NCBI GenBank assembly: GCA_950022655.1
Contig: OX465592.1
Span: 4,795,544 to 4,859,543, forward strand
DNA from: Alentia gelatinosa
Lineage: Eukaryota > Annelida > Polychaeta > Phyllodocida > Polynoidae
Length of the DNA stretch: 64,000 nucleotides
Direction: 5' to 3'
The number at the start of each line of letters is the position of its first letter. Position 1 is the stretch's first letter. Positions 1 to 10,251 of this stretch are shown one piece after another. A program made the position numbers and the translations under genes. Below the pieces are notes generated by a model. The model was not told where the DNA came from. It was given only the letters and a program-made list of their open reading frames with translations, and did no database searches.

Positions 1-10
1 GCAGTCTAAT

Positions 11-73
11 GCCAGCCATCCTGCTGGTACTGCCAGCCATCCTGCTGGTAAAGCAAGCCATCCTGCTGGGCCA
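11..73. repeat. 21-bp tandem repeat, 3 units
   Basis: Three near-identical 21-bp units, each holding the short palindrome CCAGC..GCTGG. The array may extend beyond the left edge of the window. Confidence 0.8.
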
Positions 74-1182
74 TGCTGGTGTGTCAGGATCCCAGGACAT
101 GGAGACACACCTCTGTAGGTGGCAGAACAGACTCATCATCAGCCACCTGTGTTTCGAGAATTATCAATAACTCTTACCTGGAAAATCTGCCTTTACTGGA
201 GGCTTGAACAGACAATTCAACACACCAAGTGTAAGCTTTACATAAAGCTAACTGTTAAATCATGATTATTCTCAGGAGTTAACAAAGACAAGACCTAACA
301 GCAAGCTTGTGTTTGAGAAAAGGTCATCCTCCAAGCCATATTTGTAACTTTCCCATATCAGCAAGGATTTGAACATGCTGCAACTTAAAATCACTTCTTT
401 TAAAGATTTACATGAAACCACTTTACACACAAAGTCAGGTCAGAGATCAATAATGTCATCTGTTGAACACCATGGTTCGAAAGTAACCATTTGTATACAA
501 ATTGAGTTCTTGTTAGTTCTAGTTCTTCTCTGATGAGGATTTTCTAAGAGTCTCAAACATGTAGAGAGGAGAGTGGACTTGTGGGAGCAGATCTCACTGA
601 CTACAAGCAGAGAGAAAACCACAGGACCTTCAGTTAAGATTTTTTCAGATGCCCAAACATCCGGAACAAGTTAACAACACCAATGAAAAGTAACAATTCC
701 ATTCAAATGAAAAGTAAATATGTGATATGTAAACAACAGGAAGGGATCCAAGAAGTTCTCATATCTGTCTAAGCTATGCAACCCAAGAGTCACATATTGT
801 AAGTGTGAAGTACTCTGTCTGACAGATAACAAAGATTATCATGAAAATGTCAGGGAGGTGTTTTTCAATTGTAATTATCACACTTTTGGGGCAAGTGAGA
901 AATATCATTCTATAGACCTAATGTCACAGAGCTATGCGATCATTAGTTTTGACCTTTCACTAGATTTAACCATTATCAACCACAAATTCACATGTATAAT
1001 GTGAGTGAGAGAAGCATCCAAGGAGCGAGGATGTCTCTAGAACGAGGAATGGACATTATCATAGATAATTATTGCTCACATGCTCGCTTGCTTGCCTATT
1101 TGTGTCCCCCAAACTATCACAACTGGAAAACACCCCCCATGTTATATTATACTGAAACAGGCTGGGACCTGTTGAATAATTC
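74..1182. other. Unique AT-rich DNA, nothing recognised
   Basis: No repeat structure, convincing open frame or RNA gene was seen. Short open frames exist but have no recognisable domain or composition. Confidence 0.5.
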
Positions 1183-1350
1183 AGGATCATACATGAAGAC
1201 CCCTTTCTGTACCTCATACATGGATTACCGTTTATTTGCTAAGACAGTCTAAGGCTTCGATAAGGTCGTCTATAAGTGTTGAATTAAATTGACCCACATA
1301 TTCCATTGGTCTCCTTGGCATACAAAAAGGGGTTTTCATGTACAATCCTA
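1183..1350. mobile_element. Foldback MITE, GGATC family, copy 1
   Basis: Inverted ends: GGATCATACATGAAGACC at the left, and the complement of TACATGAAAACCCC-type sequence ending near 1350. The same ends recur at 10050-10230 and 54059-54245. The copies are about 170-190 bp long and non-coding. The transposase superfamily is not identified. Confidence 0.65.
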
Positions 1351-1376
1351 GATTGTAAAACAGGCCCAAGGCATAG

Positions 1377-1652
1377 AGTAGTTGTACATCAAAAATATGC
1401 AATTGTTAATTAGATCATCCAAATGCAGACCACAGAGTGGTAATCTAAGTATCAATATTACCAAGTACTTTTAACAAACTCCAGTCAGCATGTTTTTGTA
1501 TCATAGCACACCTTAAAATGATTAAATTTTACCTTCTATTGATGTCGATAGAGAGGCTGTATGCCATATGTCGAAGTGTGATGTACGAGTATAAATACAA
1601 CATGGGTCAGAGGGGGTGGTATACCTAGGAGATCTGTCCACAGGTATATAAC
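1377..1652. repeat. Dispersed relative of the 47.5-48.3 kb minisatellite
   Basis: 1590-1652 closely matches one 63-bp unit of the array at 47575-48300 (ACATGGG, then GGTATAC, then GGAGAT, then CACAGGTATATA). 1377-1425 resembles 47489-47530, just upstream of that array. This looks like the single-copy ancestor, or a dispersed copy, of a sequence that was amplified at 48 kb. Confidence 0.6.
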
Positions 1653-2424
1653 AATAGCATTTATAAAAGAAACAATCACAAGACAAATGAGTATCAACAT
1701 CACTCAATGACCCAATCATGAGGGAGGCGCTGGGGTAGGTATTCATTTCATTTCACTCATTTGGAGACACATGTCGCAGCATGTGCCACAATCTACAAGG
1801 TTATGCCTGATACACAAGACATAAACTAGGCCAACACATTCACATATCCATATGCATACCCATATTCAAGTTTGCTAACTCACTTTATTGTCCCTATTGA
1901 GGTAAATCTTCCAGTAAATTCATCCCATGAGTTAGTTCTTCTAAATGCTTAAACTGTCAGCAACATCACATCACACACTTCTGCGGGACACAGGTAAACA
2001 TCTTCCAGCATTTACAAAAACAAAATAAACTCAACAGGTATATTGAGGATGGTGGCAACGTCCCATCTGTAAAAAGTGTAGAAAACCTCAGCATTCTTCT
2101 CAAGATGTCAAATACAATTCACATACTTTCATACATTCAGAAAAGAAGTATTTCGACTCAATATAACAGTGAATGATTGTAAATTTCAATTTTCTGATTA
2201 AGAATATTCATCACTAGAAAGTGGCAGTAACTATCTTAGCACCCTGTTATTTAGGTTGGTAATCTAGACAACTGATATAATCAGAGTGATATTAACAAAA
2301 GTGTTAAGTTAAAACAGGATTAGTCAGGATACACAAAACAAGGTAAGAGGTGTGAATGGGCCTCATTTCTCTGTCTGTCTTTTACAAAATGCAATGAATG
2401 CCTCTCAGTATTGAGATACGCAGA
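1653..2424. other. Unique DNA, nothing recognised
   Basis: AT-rich sequence without repeats or a credible coding frame. Confidence 0.5.
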
Positions 2425-2720
2425 TTTATCTCACCCCTGGTATTTCTTCCCCATAGACGTTACATTGGGAACTTGTACTCAATGCCCATAGAGTATTTAG
2501 AAAAAATACTCTATGGGAGATAATGTCACAAATGCTAGCCAATTAGTCATTGTGAGGGGCAAGATAAATTAAGAAACCTATTCAAGTTCACAGTCAGATC
2601 TCGATCCAATCTTATTTGAATTGCTATGCAATTCACAAGGCTTCACCTTGTGAAATACTATGGGATTCAAATTGGATGGGATACAAGCTCTAACCGTAAA
2701 TTTGAATAGGTTTCCTCTAT
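2425..2720 (+). mobile_element. Two-module foldback element, copy 1
   Basis: Module 1 starts TTTATCTCACCCCTGG and ends in a decayed complement (gggcAAGATAAA). Module 2 is a hairpin with arms AGAAACCTATTCAA and TTGAATAGGTTTCCT. The copy at 19440-19720 belongs to the same subfamily. No coding capacity. Confidence 0.75.
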
Positions 2721-2762
2721 AAAAACAACAGGTGAGTACAGAATAAGACAGGACTGGGGGCA

Positions 2763-2855
2763 GCCACACTGTGACGTCAGAGCCACACTGTGACGTCAGA
2801 GCCACACTGTGACGTCACGGCCACACTGTGACGTCACGGCCACACTGTGACGTAG
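2763..2855. promoter_or_regulatory. 19-bp tandem array of CRE palindromes
   Basis: Five 19-bp units, each containing CACACTGTGACGT. The first four carry the full CREB/ATF palindrome TGACGTCA at 2772, 2791, 2810 and 2829; the fifth is truncated to TGACGT. The array lies just beyond the stop codon of the minus-strand ORF at 2893-3246. Enhancer function is inferred only from motif identity. Confidence 0.55.
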
Positions 2856-2892
2856 AAAGGCAGGCACGCAGGCAGAAGCCGGTCAGCGTTCA

Positions 2893-3246
2893 TCACAACA
2901 AGGACTCCTCCATCTTGTTGACGATGTACTCCTCGCCTTCAATGTCCACCGTCACGTGTCGCTCCGTGCTGTACGTCTCCCGCCCCTCCCCCTCCTCGTC
3001 CTCGTCCTCCTCCTCCTCGTCATCGTCATCGTCCGCCGGCTCCAGCTCCTCATCAAGGTCACCCTCCCTCTGACCTTCATCAGGGTCAAGGTCGTCGGAG
3101 TCTCTGCCCTCGGTGCCGTCGTCGAGGCTGTCGTCGGTGCCGTCGCAGCACCCGCAGCACTCCAACTTGTTACAGAAGCGCACCACGGCTATAATGGCCA
3201 GCAACAACAGCACGAAGACCACGATCACAATAATGGCCACTTCCAT
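2893..3246 (-). CDS. Putative small single-pass membrane protein with acidic tail (117 aa)
   Basis: I do not recognise the family. The predicted protein begins Met-Glu and runs straight into a hydrophobic segment at residues 3-22 (VAIIVIVVFVLLLLAIIAVV), a signal anchor or type III topology. A cysteine cluster follows (C25, C30, C31, C33, C34) that could be palmitoylated. Residues 35-90 are strongly acidic, with an uninterrupted D/E run at 72-85, and the C-terminal end is ordinary mixed sequence (HVTVDIEGEEYIVNKM). An in-frame TGA lies 24 nt upstream of the ATG, which fixes the start if this is a single exon; the bases before the ATG (CAG) could also be a weak splice acceptor. The frame is GC-rich and not a simple repeat, and it combines a helix, a cysteine cluster and a tail in a sensible order. 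Against it: its length is within chance, the acidic run is low-complexity, and no AATAAA was seen on this strand within about 400 bp of the stop. Confidence 0.45.
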   Translation of the reverse strand: MEVAIIVIVVFVLLLLAIIAVVRFCNKLECCGCCDGTDDSLDDGTEGRDSDDLDPDEGQREGDLDEELEPADDDDDEEEEDEDEEGEGRETYSTERHVTVDIEGEEYIVNKMEESLL

Positions 3247-3288
3247 CTGGACCCGGGCGCAGCTGCCTCAAGGTCGTCTCCGACCCCA

Positions 3289-3335
3289 AGGTCAACTCAA
3301 GGTCACCTCAAGGTCACCCCAAGGTCATGAGGTCA
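3289..3335 (+). promoter_or_regulatory. Five AGGTCA half-sites (three DR5 steps plus one DR2)
   Basis: AGGTCA occurs at 3289, 3300, 3311, 3322 and 3330, all on the same strand. The first four are spaced 11 bp start to start, so successive pairs are direct repeats with 5-bp gaps (DR5). The last step is DR2. In animals DR5 and DR2 are classic RAR/RXR geometries, and (T/C)CAAGGTCA is also a monomer site for ERR/FTZ-F1-type receptors. The cluster lies 43-89 bp upstream of the minus-strand ATG at 3246. It could equally be an 11-bp microsatellite. Confidence 0.5.
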
Positions 3336-3499
3336 CTGGCAGCAGCGCGTGGATAGATAGGTGGTGGTTACTCCGGGTGGTTTATTTAGTGTGATACACT
3401 ACTGCTGCAGCTAGCAGCTTGGTTCCTGTATTGATGAAACAACTGTCATCGCAGAATCATTCTCACAATAATAATAATAATAATAACATAATCTGAGTA

Positions 3500-4252
3500 G
3501 TTATAAATAATCCAGGGATGTAGTTTTAATACAATCAGGTGATCATACTCCCCTGTGTCGTGGTATCGTGGAGATCATGTGACACCGTGTATCGTACTCC
3601 GATACCGTGGATCGTACTCCGACACATCCGAGCGGCGTATCCGCTGAGCTTCCCGCAGTTCTCAGCAGGGGGCGTGCGGGCGGGTATAGTTCCGTCATTC
3701 CCCTGTAGGTGGCGTCACAGTGGTTGTGAAACCCGCCCCTGGCAGCAGCCTGCTGCCGGCCGGGTTCCCGTGAGGAGGAGAGATTCAGATGAGAGCGCGA
3801 TCCATACCCGTGCACCCTGAGAGAGCAGAACGCGCCTGGAGGAGCGTAAATCCGCGTATATCCGCGTAAATCTGCGTAAATCCGTGGATAATCCGTTTGC
3901 GGCTCACCTGGCCGGCCTCCACACCTGTAGAGCGCGTATTTCACTCACGGAGTACATCCTACCACCACACGGCACCACACGGCACCACACGGCACCAGTT
4001 GCCCTGCTCTCCACACACCGTACCACACTAAACCGCACCAGTCGCCCTGCTCTCCAAGCAGAGGTTTTGCGCCTCGTTCTCAGCCCACGGCGCGGGATGC
4101 GCTGGTTACCGTCATTCGTCAGCGCGCCTCACCGTGTCGGCCCAGGTACCAGCGGCGTGTGACACGTAGGAACGCCGCGTCTCTGGAGTCGATAACGAGG
4201 CCGAGCTACCACACACACCACCTGGTGGTCGGAGGGCGTACTCGGCGTCCGG
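3500..4252. other. CpG-rich gene-free stretch with short repeats
   Basis: A GC- and CpG-rich interval. It contains a short GTAAATCCGC-type repeat at 3845-3885, an 11-bp repeat CCACACGGCAC (x3) at 3962-3997, and two same-strand CTCF-like cores at 3662-3675 and 3702-3715. No coding frame is convincing. It could be promoter or first-exon territory for the minus-strand ORF, but nothing proves that. Confidence 0.35.
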
Positions 4253-4875
4253 GAGCGGGTGTGAGTGGATGTGAGTGGGTATGACTGGGTGTGAGTGGGT
4301 GTGAGTGGGTGTGAGTGGGTATGAGTGGGTGTGGATGGGTGTGAGTGGGTGTGAGTGGGTATGACTTGGTGTGAGCGGGTGTGAGTGGGTATGAGTGGAT
4401 GTGAGTGGGTGTGAGTGGGTATGAGTAGGTGTGAGTGGGTGTGAGTAGGTGTGAGTGGGTGTGAGTGGGTGTGAGTGGGTGTGAGTGGGTGTGAGTAGGT
4501 ATGAATGGGTGTGAGTGGGTATGAGTAGGTGTGAGTGGGTGTGAATGGGTGTGAGTGGGTGTGAGTGGGTGTGAATGGGTGTGAGTGGGTATGAGTAGGT
4601 GTGAGTGGGTGTGAGTATGTGTGCGTGGGTGTGAATGGGTGTGAGTGGGTGTGCGTGGGTGTGAGTGGGTGTGAGTGGGTGTGGATGAGTGTGAGTGGGT
4701 GTGAGTGAGTGTGAGTGGGTGTGGATGGGTGTGAGTGTGTGAGAGTGAGTGTGAGAAGGTGTGAGCTGCTCAGGTGTTGGTGAGATTATGTGTGAGTGGG
4801 GGTGAGCAGATTTTGGTGAGTATGGTTGAATGTGAGTGGGTGTGAACGAGTTAAAGTGGGTGTGAGTGAGTGGGT
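4253..4875 (+). repeat. 10-bp minisatellite GGGTGTGAGT
   Basis: About 60 units of GGGTGTGAGT with variants (ATGAGT, GTGAAT, GGATGTGAGT). GGG runs every 10 bp give G-quadruplex potential, and each unit contains GTGAGT, an optimal metazoan 5' splice-donor core. Confidence 0.9.
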
Positions 4876-5340
4876 CTTGCTGTATGTAGGAAGCTGACGG
4901 AAGCTCAGCCCACAGGTCAGGTTAGTATCCACGTGACGTCAGTGTCTTCTCCACAGATTTCTGAAACGAAAAGTCACGTGATAAGAGACGAGATAACGCG
5001 AGAATATAACGAGATTTGTAACGAGACTGATTTAGAACGCCGAGAACACAAGAAAACCTCACACAGTCTCACAGTGCTTGTTGTTACACCCTATCCTACA
5101 CAAAAAACAGGATTTCTGTGCTCATTTTCTTATCTTATTATAAAGGTATGAGATTCTCAATCGGGAGTATCTGGTTATAACGCATTAGAGAGACAACCGC
5201 CATAACAGTATTTCAGCAGATAGTTGAGGCCGAGCAAAGTGCGGTCCCCATAATACACAATATGGGAGAAAGACTCAAGCCGAAAACCAGCGGCATCAAT
5301 CTGCATATGTGTAGAACAACGAAAGCTAAACATCAGAATC
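4876..5340. other. Unique DNA between two arrays
   Basis: No feature recognised. A short open frame at 4870-5151 starts inside the preceding minisatellite and is not supported. Confidence 0.5.
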
Positions 5341-6250
5341 CGGAACGCTCTTTATTGTCGCAGGTACCCAACATGTCTGATTTGAATGCTCTTTATTGTC
5401 GCAGGTACCCAACAGGTCTGATTGGAATGTTCTTTATTGTCGCAGGTGCCCTACATGTCTGATTGGAACGCTCTTTATTGCCGCAGGTACCCAACAGGTC
5501 TGATTGGAATGTTCTTTATTGTCGCAGGTGCCCTACATGTCTGATTGGAACACTCTTTATTATCACAGATACCTAACATGTCTGATTGGAACACCTCTTA
5601 TTGTCGCAGGTACCCATGTTTGATTGGAACGCTCTTTATTGTTGCAGGAACCTGACATATTTGATTGGAATGCTCTTTATTTAAGCAGGTACCCGACACG
5701 TCTCATTGGATCGCTCTTTATTGCTGTAGGTACCCAACATGTCTGTTTGGAATGCTCTTTATTGCGGCAGGTGCCCGACATGTCTGATTTTACGCTCTTT
5801 ATTGTTGCAGGTACCTGATATGTCTGATTGAAACACGTTTTATTGTCGCAGGTACCCGACATGTCTGATTTGAGCACTCTTTATTGCTGTAGGTACCCAA
5901 CATGTCTGTTTGGAATGCTCTTTATTGCTGCAGATACCAGACATATCTGATTGAGATGCTCTTTATTGTCGTAGGTACCCAACATGTCTGCTTGGAACAC
6001 TCTTTATTGCTGTAGGTATCGGACATGTCTGATTTAAATGCTCTTTATTGTCACAGATACCTAACATGTCTGATTGGAACACTTCTTATTGTCGCAGGTA
6101 CCCATGTTTGATTGGAACGCTCTGTATTGCCAACATGTCTGATTTGAATGCTCTTTATTGTTGCAGGTATCCAACATGTCTGATTTGAATGCTCTTTATT
6201 GTCGCAGGTACCCGACATGTCTAAATGAAATGCTCATCATTGACGCAGGT
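5341..6250 (+). repeat. 41-bp minisatellite, about 22 units
   Basis: The unit is about 41 bp and carries CTCTTTATTGTCGCAGGTAC followed by CAACATGTCTGATT. Units vary by substitutions and a few deletions. Each carries a T-rich tract ending CAG|GT, which resembles a 3' splice acceptor. Confidence 0.9.
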
Positions 6251-7085
6251 ACCCAACTTGAAAACATGAAAACAAGTCCCTGAATCCACAGACATAATAT
6301 GGACGATCATTTTAATTAAACGTACTCAAAGTAGGCATTACTCATACGAACCATAGATCAGAACCCATTATGAAAAAAACAAACTATGGTCCATTGTCTG
6401 CCGTAGTCAACAGGTAGATTGAAGCCATACAGACCATTAAATTATGTAACTGCCTTTTTAGGTTGAGGCTTGTCTTTTTGTAATATTTCTATCATCATCA
6501 TGATTTTCACGTTGCCATGGCGACTCCAGGGGATCATTTGTTGACAGGTACAATCGAGACTTTGTGATTATCAGGTTTTTGCTCTGTTCACTATTTTCCG
6601 ACAAACACGGATTGATTTCATTTGGAGTGTACTTGGTAAACCCTGACAATCGATTGCTGGATTTAATGATTATGATTAGAGTGACGATCACGCAGGATGC
6701 AGACCGTGTTCATTGCGCATGCTCTGACACACGGAACTATCCACTCTCCCAGCAGATCTTTCGCGGCACTAGTGCTTACTCATCTTTGCCCCGACCCAAA
6801 GCTGGTTCATTGGGTATCCATTAAAGACCAGCGAACCAGCGAACATTTCAGATTCAAAACCAGGCAACTGTCAAAAGTTATAAAAATGAAAAATACTCAT
6901 ATATCATTAGTTGGGAATATGGGAATTTAAAAGAGCCTCACAGACAATCCAGCTGTTTCTTGTTCAGACCCAAACCACTTTATAATGTGAATCCACATTT
7001 GATTAGACTGCCCCTTCGAGTGAGCACATGGGTCTTGTTGACAAACAAAGCCCTGCAACACATGAGGTGTTTCCCATCAATGTGA
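6251..7085. other. Unique DNA, no gene recognised
   Basis: Apart from the X-box at 6511, only short open frames are present. Confidence 0.45.
6511..6524. promoter_or_regulatory. RFX X-box-like palindrome
   Basis: GTTGCCATGGCGAC fits the RFX consensus RYYNYYATRRNRAC at every position and is one base from the optimal GTTGCCATGGCAAC. RFX factors drive ciliary genes in animals. The degenerate consensus is expected once or twice by chance in 64 kb, and no ciliary gene is visible nearby. Confidence 0.35.
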
Positions 7086-7109
7086 TGTTTCTTGATAATA
7101 TTCTTCATG

Positions 7110-7440
7110 CTTATCACCATCCCTGGCCCTCCTCTCCTCACACTATATATTCTCTGCCTCTCCCCTCACCCTCCTCACACTGTATTCTCCATGCTTCTCA
7201 CAATCCTCCCCTCACAGTTTATCTCACTCGCCTGTCACCTCATTCATATCACTCCGCATCAAACTTGTGGAGAACGACTTTGACCAAAACTTGTTGGTTT
7301 CTTCTTTAATATCCTCCATGCTTTTCACCCTCCTCTCCTCACACTATATCCTCTCTGCCTCTCACCTCACCCTCCTCACATTATATCCTCCACGCTTCTC
7401 ACCCTCCTCTCCTCACACTTTATCTCATCCGTGGAATAAT
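7110..7440 (+). repeat. Pyrimidine-rich tandem repeat with transposon-end fragment
   Basis: Degenerate units built on CTCCTCACACTATAT and CATGCTTCTCACCCTCCTCT. At 7256-7312 lies a fragment of the two-module element end (TTGGTTTCTTCTTTAAT), followed by the same repeat. So element ends and repeat have been duplicated together. Confidence 0.7.
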
Positions 7441-7680
7441 TGTCCACAGGTTTAACATTGGGAACTCGTTCTCCATGCCCCTTTTCCCCATTCTTTTAGT
7501 GTGTACAGGGGTGAGATAAATACAGAAAGCAACTCGCTTTAGTCAAAGAAGTCATTATCCAACTCGTTTACATGCTACACGATATTCACTCGCCTGTCGC
7601 CTCATTCATATAACTCTGCATTAAACTCGTGGAGAATGACAACTTTGACCAAAACTTGTTGGTTTCTTCTTTAATATCCT
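7419..7680 (+). mobile_element. Two-module foldback element, copy 2
   Basis: Begins TTTATCTCatCC, has GGGGTGAGATAAA at about 7509-7521, and continues into the module-2 hairpin with arms AGAAAGCAACTCG and TTGGTTTCTTCTTTAAT. It is flanked on both sides by the same CTCCACGCTTCTC repeat, so it sits inside that array. Confidence 0.75.
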
Positions 7681-8221
7681 CCACGCTTCTCGCCCTCCTC
7701 TCCCCACACTATATCCTCATCGTGAACTATTACCTCGACCTGCTCATAATCAGCTCACCGAGCAGCTCACTACTGACCTCAAACCCACCCCGCCCCTCCA
7801 CTCCTACATTACAGCCCCCACTCTACTCACACGCCACTATAACCGACAAATAAGACCGTATATTGACATCAGCATCATTAGCCAGGTGGCAGATGATGGG
7901 CAGGATGGGCGCGTTATGGACATGCGGACCGTCCACTGCTATCAACCCTCCATCCTAATTCAATCTCGTAGACTTCACAGGCCATAAGAGTGCCATGAAT
8001 CCTGCAATACAACCCCCCAAGCCCTCACACAGACTGCTGTAAATTGCCATCCATAAAGATTGTACGAAAGAAAAACTGAATTTTCTCTGAAAAAGCACAT
8101 GAAGAAGGCCAACATTAGCCGAAACGTTGTGTTAAAACTCATGTATAAGCAACAAGTAATATTAAATACCACCTTCAATTTGAAATCAGGAGTTGTTGGT
8201 TTTGTGATATAATTTATTAAG
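7681..8221. other. Unique DNA with one ribozyme-like motif
   Basis: Short pyrimidine-rich remnants up to about 7850, then unique sequence. The only notable item is the hammerhead-like motif at 8098. Confidence 0.45.
8098..8135 (+). other. Degenerate hammerhead-like motif (Penelope-type)
   Basis: TGAAGAAGGCC, a short loop, then GGCC-pairing sequence and CCGAAACGTT. This is the core order of hammerhead ribozymes (CUGAUGA, stem II, GAAAC), as found in animal Penelope-like elements. The invariant C before UGA is A here, so activity is unlikely. A partial element fragment is the best reading. Confidence 0.35.
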
Positions 8222-9235
8222 CTGGCTTCTCAGAGCTACTCGGAAGGGTTGTGGATTCTTGGAGCTACTCGGAAGGGCTCTGGCTGCCCAGAGATGCTCG
8301 GATTATTAAACTGATCGGAGCTACTGAGAAAGGTTTACTAAGAAGGGCTCGGAGCTGCTCAGAAGGGGCTCGTGGCTGCTTGGAGCTACAGAGAAGGGCT
8401 ATCCACATCTGCGCACCCTGAGAGAGCAGATGCTTCCCGGACCTTCTTGGAAGGCCTTGTGGATTCTTGGAGCTACTCGGAGGGGCTTGTGGCTGTTCGG
8501 AGATACTTGGAACAGCACATGGCTACTCTTGGTTGCCTAGAGCTACTCTGAATAGTTTGAAGCTACTCAGAGCTGCTCGGAACAGTATGAAGCTGCTTGG
8601 AGCTAACCAGAATGGCTCGTGGCTTCTCGGAGCTACTCGGAAGGGTTTGCAGCTGCTTGGAGCGACTGAGAAGAGCTCATAGCTGCTCAGAGCTTGTCAG
8701 AAGGGCTCGTGGCTGCTCGGAACTACTCGGAACGGCTTGTGACTGCTCGGAACTACTCGGAACGGATGCTCGGAGCTATTCAGAGATGCTCGGATTATTA
8801 AGCTGATCGGAGCTACTGAGAAGGGTTTGCGGCTGCTTGGAGAAGGGGCTCATGGCTGCTCTGAGCTACTCTGAGGGGCTCGAAGCTGCTTTGAGCTACT
8901 CGGAAGGACTCATGGCGACTCAGAGCTACTTGGAAGGGCTCTAGACATTCGGAGCTTCTCGCAAGGGTCTGTGGCTGCTCAGAAAAGATTGAAGATACTC
9001 TGAGCTCCTCGGAACAGTATGAAGCTGCTCGGAGCTAAGTAGAAGGGCTCATGGCTGCTCGGAGCTATTTGGAAGGGTCTGCGGTTGTTCAGAGCTGCTT
9101 GGAACGGTTTGCAGTTGTTCAGAGCTGCTCAGAAGGGTTTGCGGCTGCTTGGAGCTCCTCGGAAGGGTTCGTGGCTGCTCGCAGCTGCTCGGAAGGGCTC
9201 ATGGCTGCTCAGATCTCCTCTAAAGCACAGTAAAG
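8222..9235. repeat. About 30-bp minisatellite (GGAGCTACTCGGAAGGGCTC)
   Basis: Degenerate units of about 30 bp containing GGAGCTACTCGGAAGGGCTC and GTGGCTGCTC. The complement contains CCGAGCAGC, the core that also builds the arrays at 30.8 and 31.5 kb. Confidence 0.85.
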
Positions 9236-10049
9236 TCTGTGAAGAGAAATGTAAAGCTGGCAGGACATAAAATCAACAAACCCCGCGAGGCTGCTGATAA
9301 AGTGTTTAATATCACACTCGGCTGGGTTCCCTCCCGAGTCGCGTACCGGCGCCGGGGGTGATACGTCAGCGGGGTGGTGTGAGGGGTGAGCCTTCACAGG
9401 CTGGGCGAGGGAGGCTAGCAAGAGACGGCCTCATTTAGGCCTCGTAGAGCCTCAAATAAGCCTGCAGGGCAAGGATTTTCTCAGTAATTTGGTGATATTT
9501 GTTTCTTATTATTGAGGAAATTCCGACCTCACACCTTAAGGTGTGCTATTGGTATTTATTTCATATATGAAATCTGGGATTCAAAATTCCCGCCGTTTTT
9601 TGTTCATCTAACTGACCAATTAGAACAGGGAATACGCATCACGTGACCAAGAGGAACCAATGAAGCAGCTAGCGGACCCCAGCACTGAGACCGTCACTTG
9701 CTCGATAGTCGCGAAGCCGCCACGTCCACTTAACATTTTCTCGGTAATTTGTTTAGGGCCTTCCATGAAATATTCATGCAAAATTTCTGAAAATCACCCC
9801 GACCCCCTACTCAGTCTGGTACTCAAAAGAACAATGAATGAGCACCCATGCAAAATTTCCAAAACGTTTTAATTCCCCCTCACTTTATTATACATCTGAT
9901 ATTAATCATTTATACTACATATTAATATTCTATTAGCATGCTGGAGCCATTCCTGTAAGAAGAAAATAGCATGGAGAAATGTGGGTGAGATTCAGAGAGG
10001 AGAGTTTGAAGGTGATTGGACTTTCCTGCCAAGGGTCTGTTTAATGACA
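9236..10049. other. Unique DNA, no gene recognised
   Basis: Contains the promoter-like cluster at 9586-9660. Otherwise nothing is identifiable. Confidence 0.4.
9586..9660. promoter_or_regulatory. CCAAT / CACGTG / CCCGCC cluster
   Basis: Within 75 bp: TTCCCGCCG, ACCAATTAG, TCACGTGAC (an E-box with CLEAR-type flanks) and AACCAATG. Two CCAAT boxes flanking a CACGTG are typical of animal proximal promoters. No downstream coding frame was recognised. Confidence 0.35.
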
Positions 10050-10230
10050 TAGGATCCTATATGTGGACACTTTTCTGTATGCCATAGAGAGCCATGGCCG
10101 ATGCTGGCCAACTTTATTCAACACTAATGTACAACCTTGTGGAAGGCTAATACTGTTTTCACGAACTTCAATGTTTTTAAACGATAACCCTTCTCCGAGG
10201 TACAGAAAAGGGTCTTCATGTGCGATCCTA
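10050..10230. mobile_element. Foldback MITE, GGATC family, copy 2
   Basis: Ends AGGATCCTATATGTGGAC and the complement of TTCATGTGCGATCCTA. Internal arms CTTTTCTGTATGCCATAG and GAGGTACAGAAAAGGG pair. Related to 1183-1350 and 54059-54245. Confidence 0.75.
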
Positions 10231-10251
10231 GACTATATCGGACAAGTCACG

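Noticed and set aside
2828..3073. Ser-rich plus-strand frame opposite the small membrane-protein ORF
   Set aside because: A poly-Ser shadow of GAG/GAC codons on the other strand. The minus-strand reading makes a coherent protein and the plus does not.
5341..6250. CRISPR-like direct repeats
   Set aside because: Units are contiguous 41-bp tandem copies without unique spacers, in an animal-type genome.
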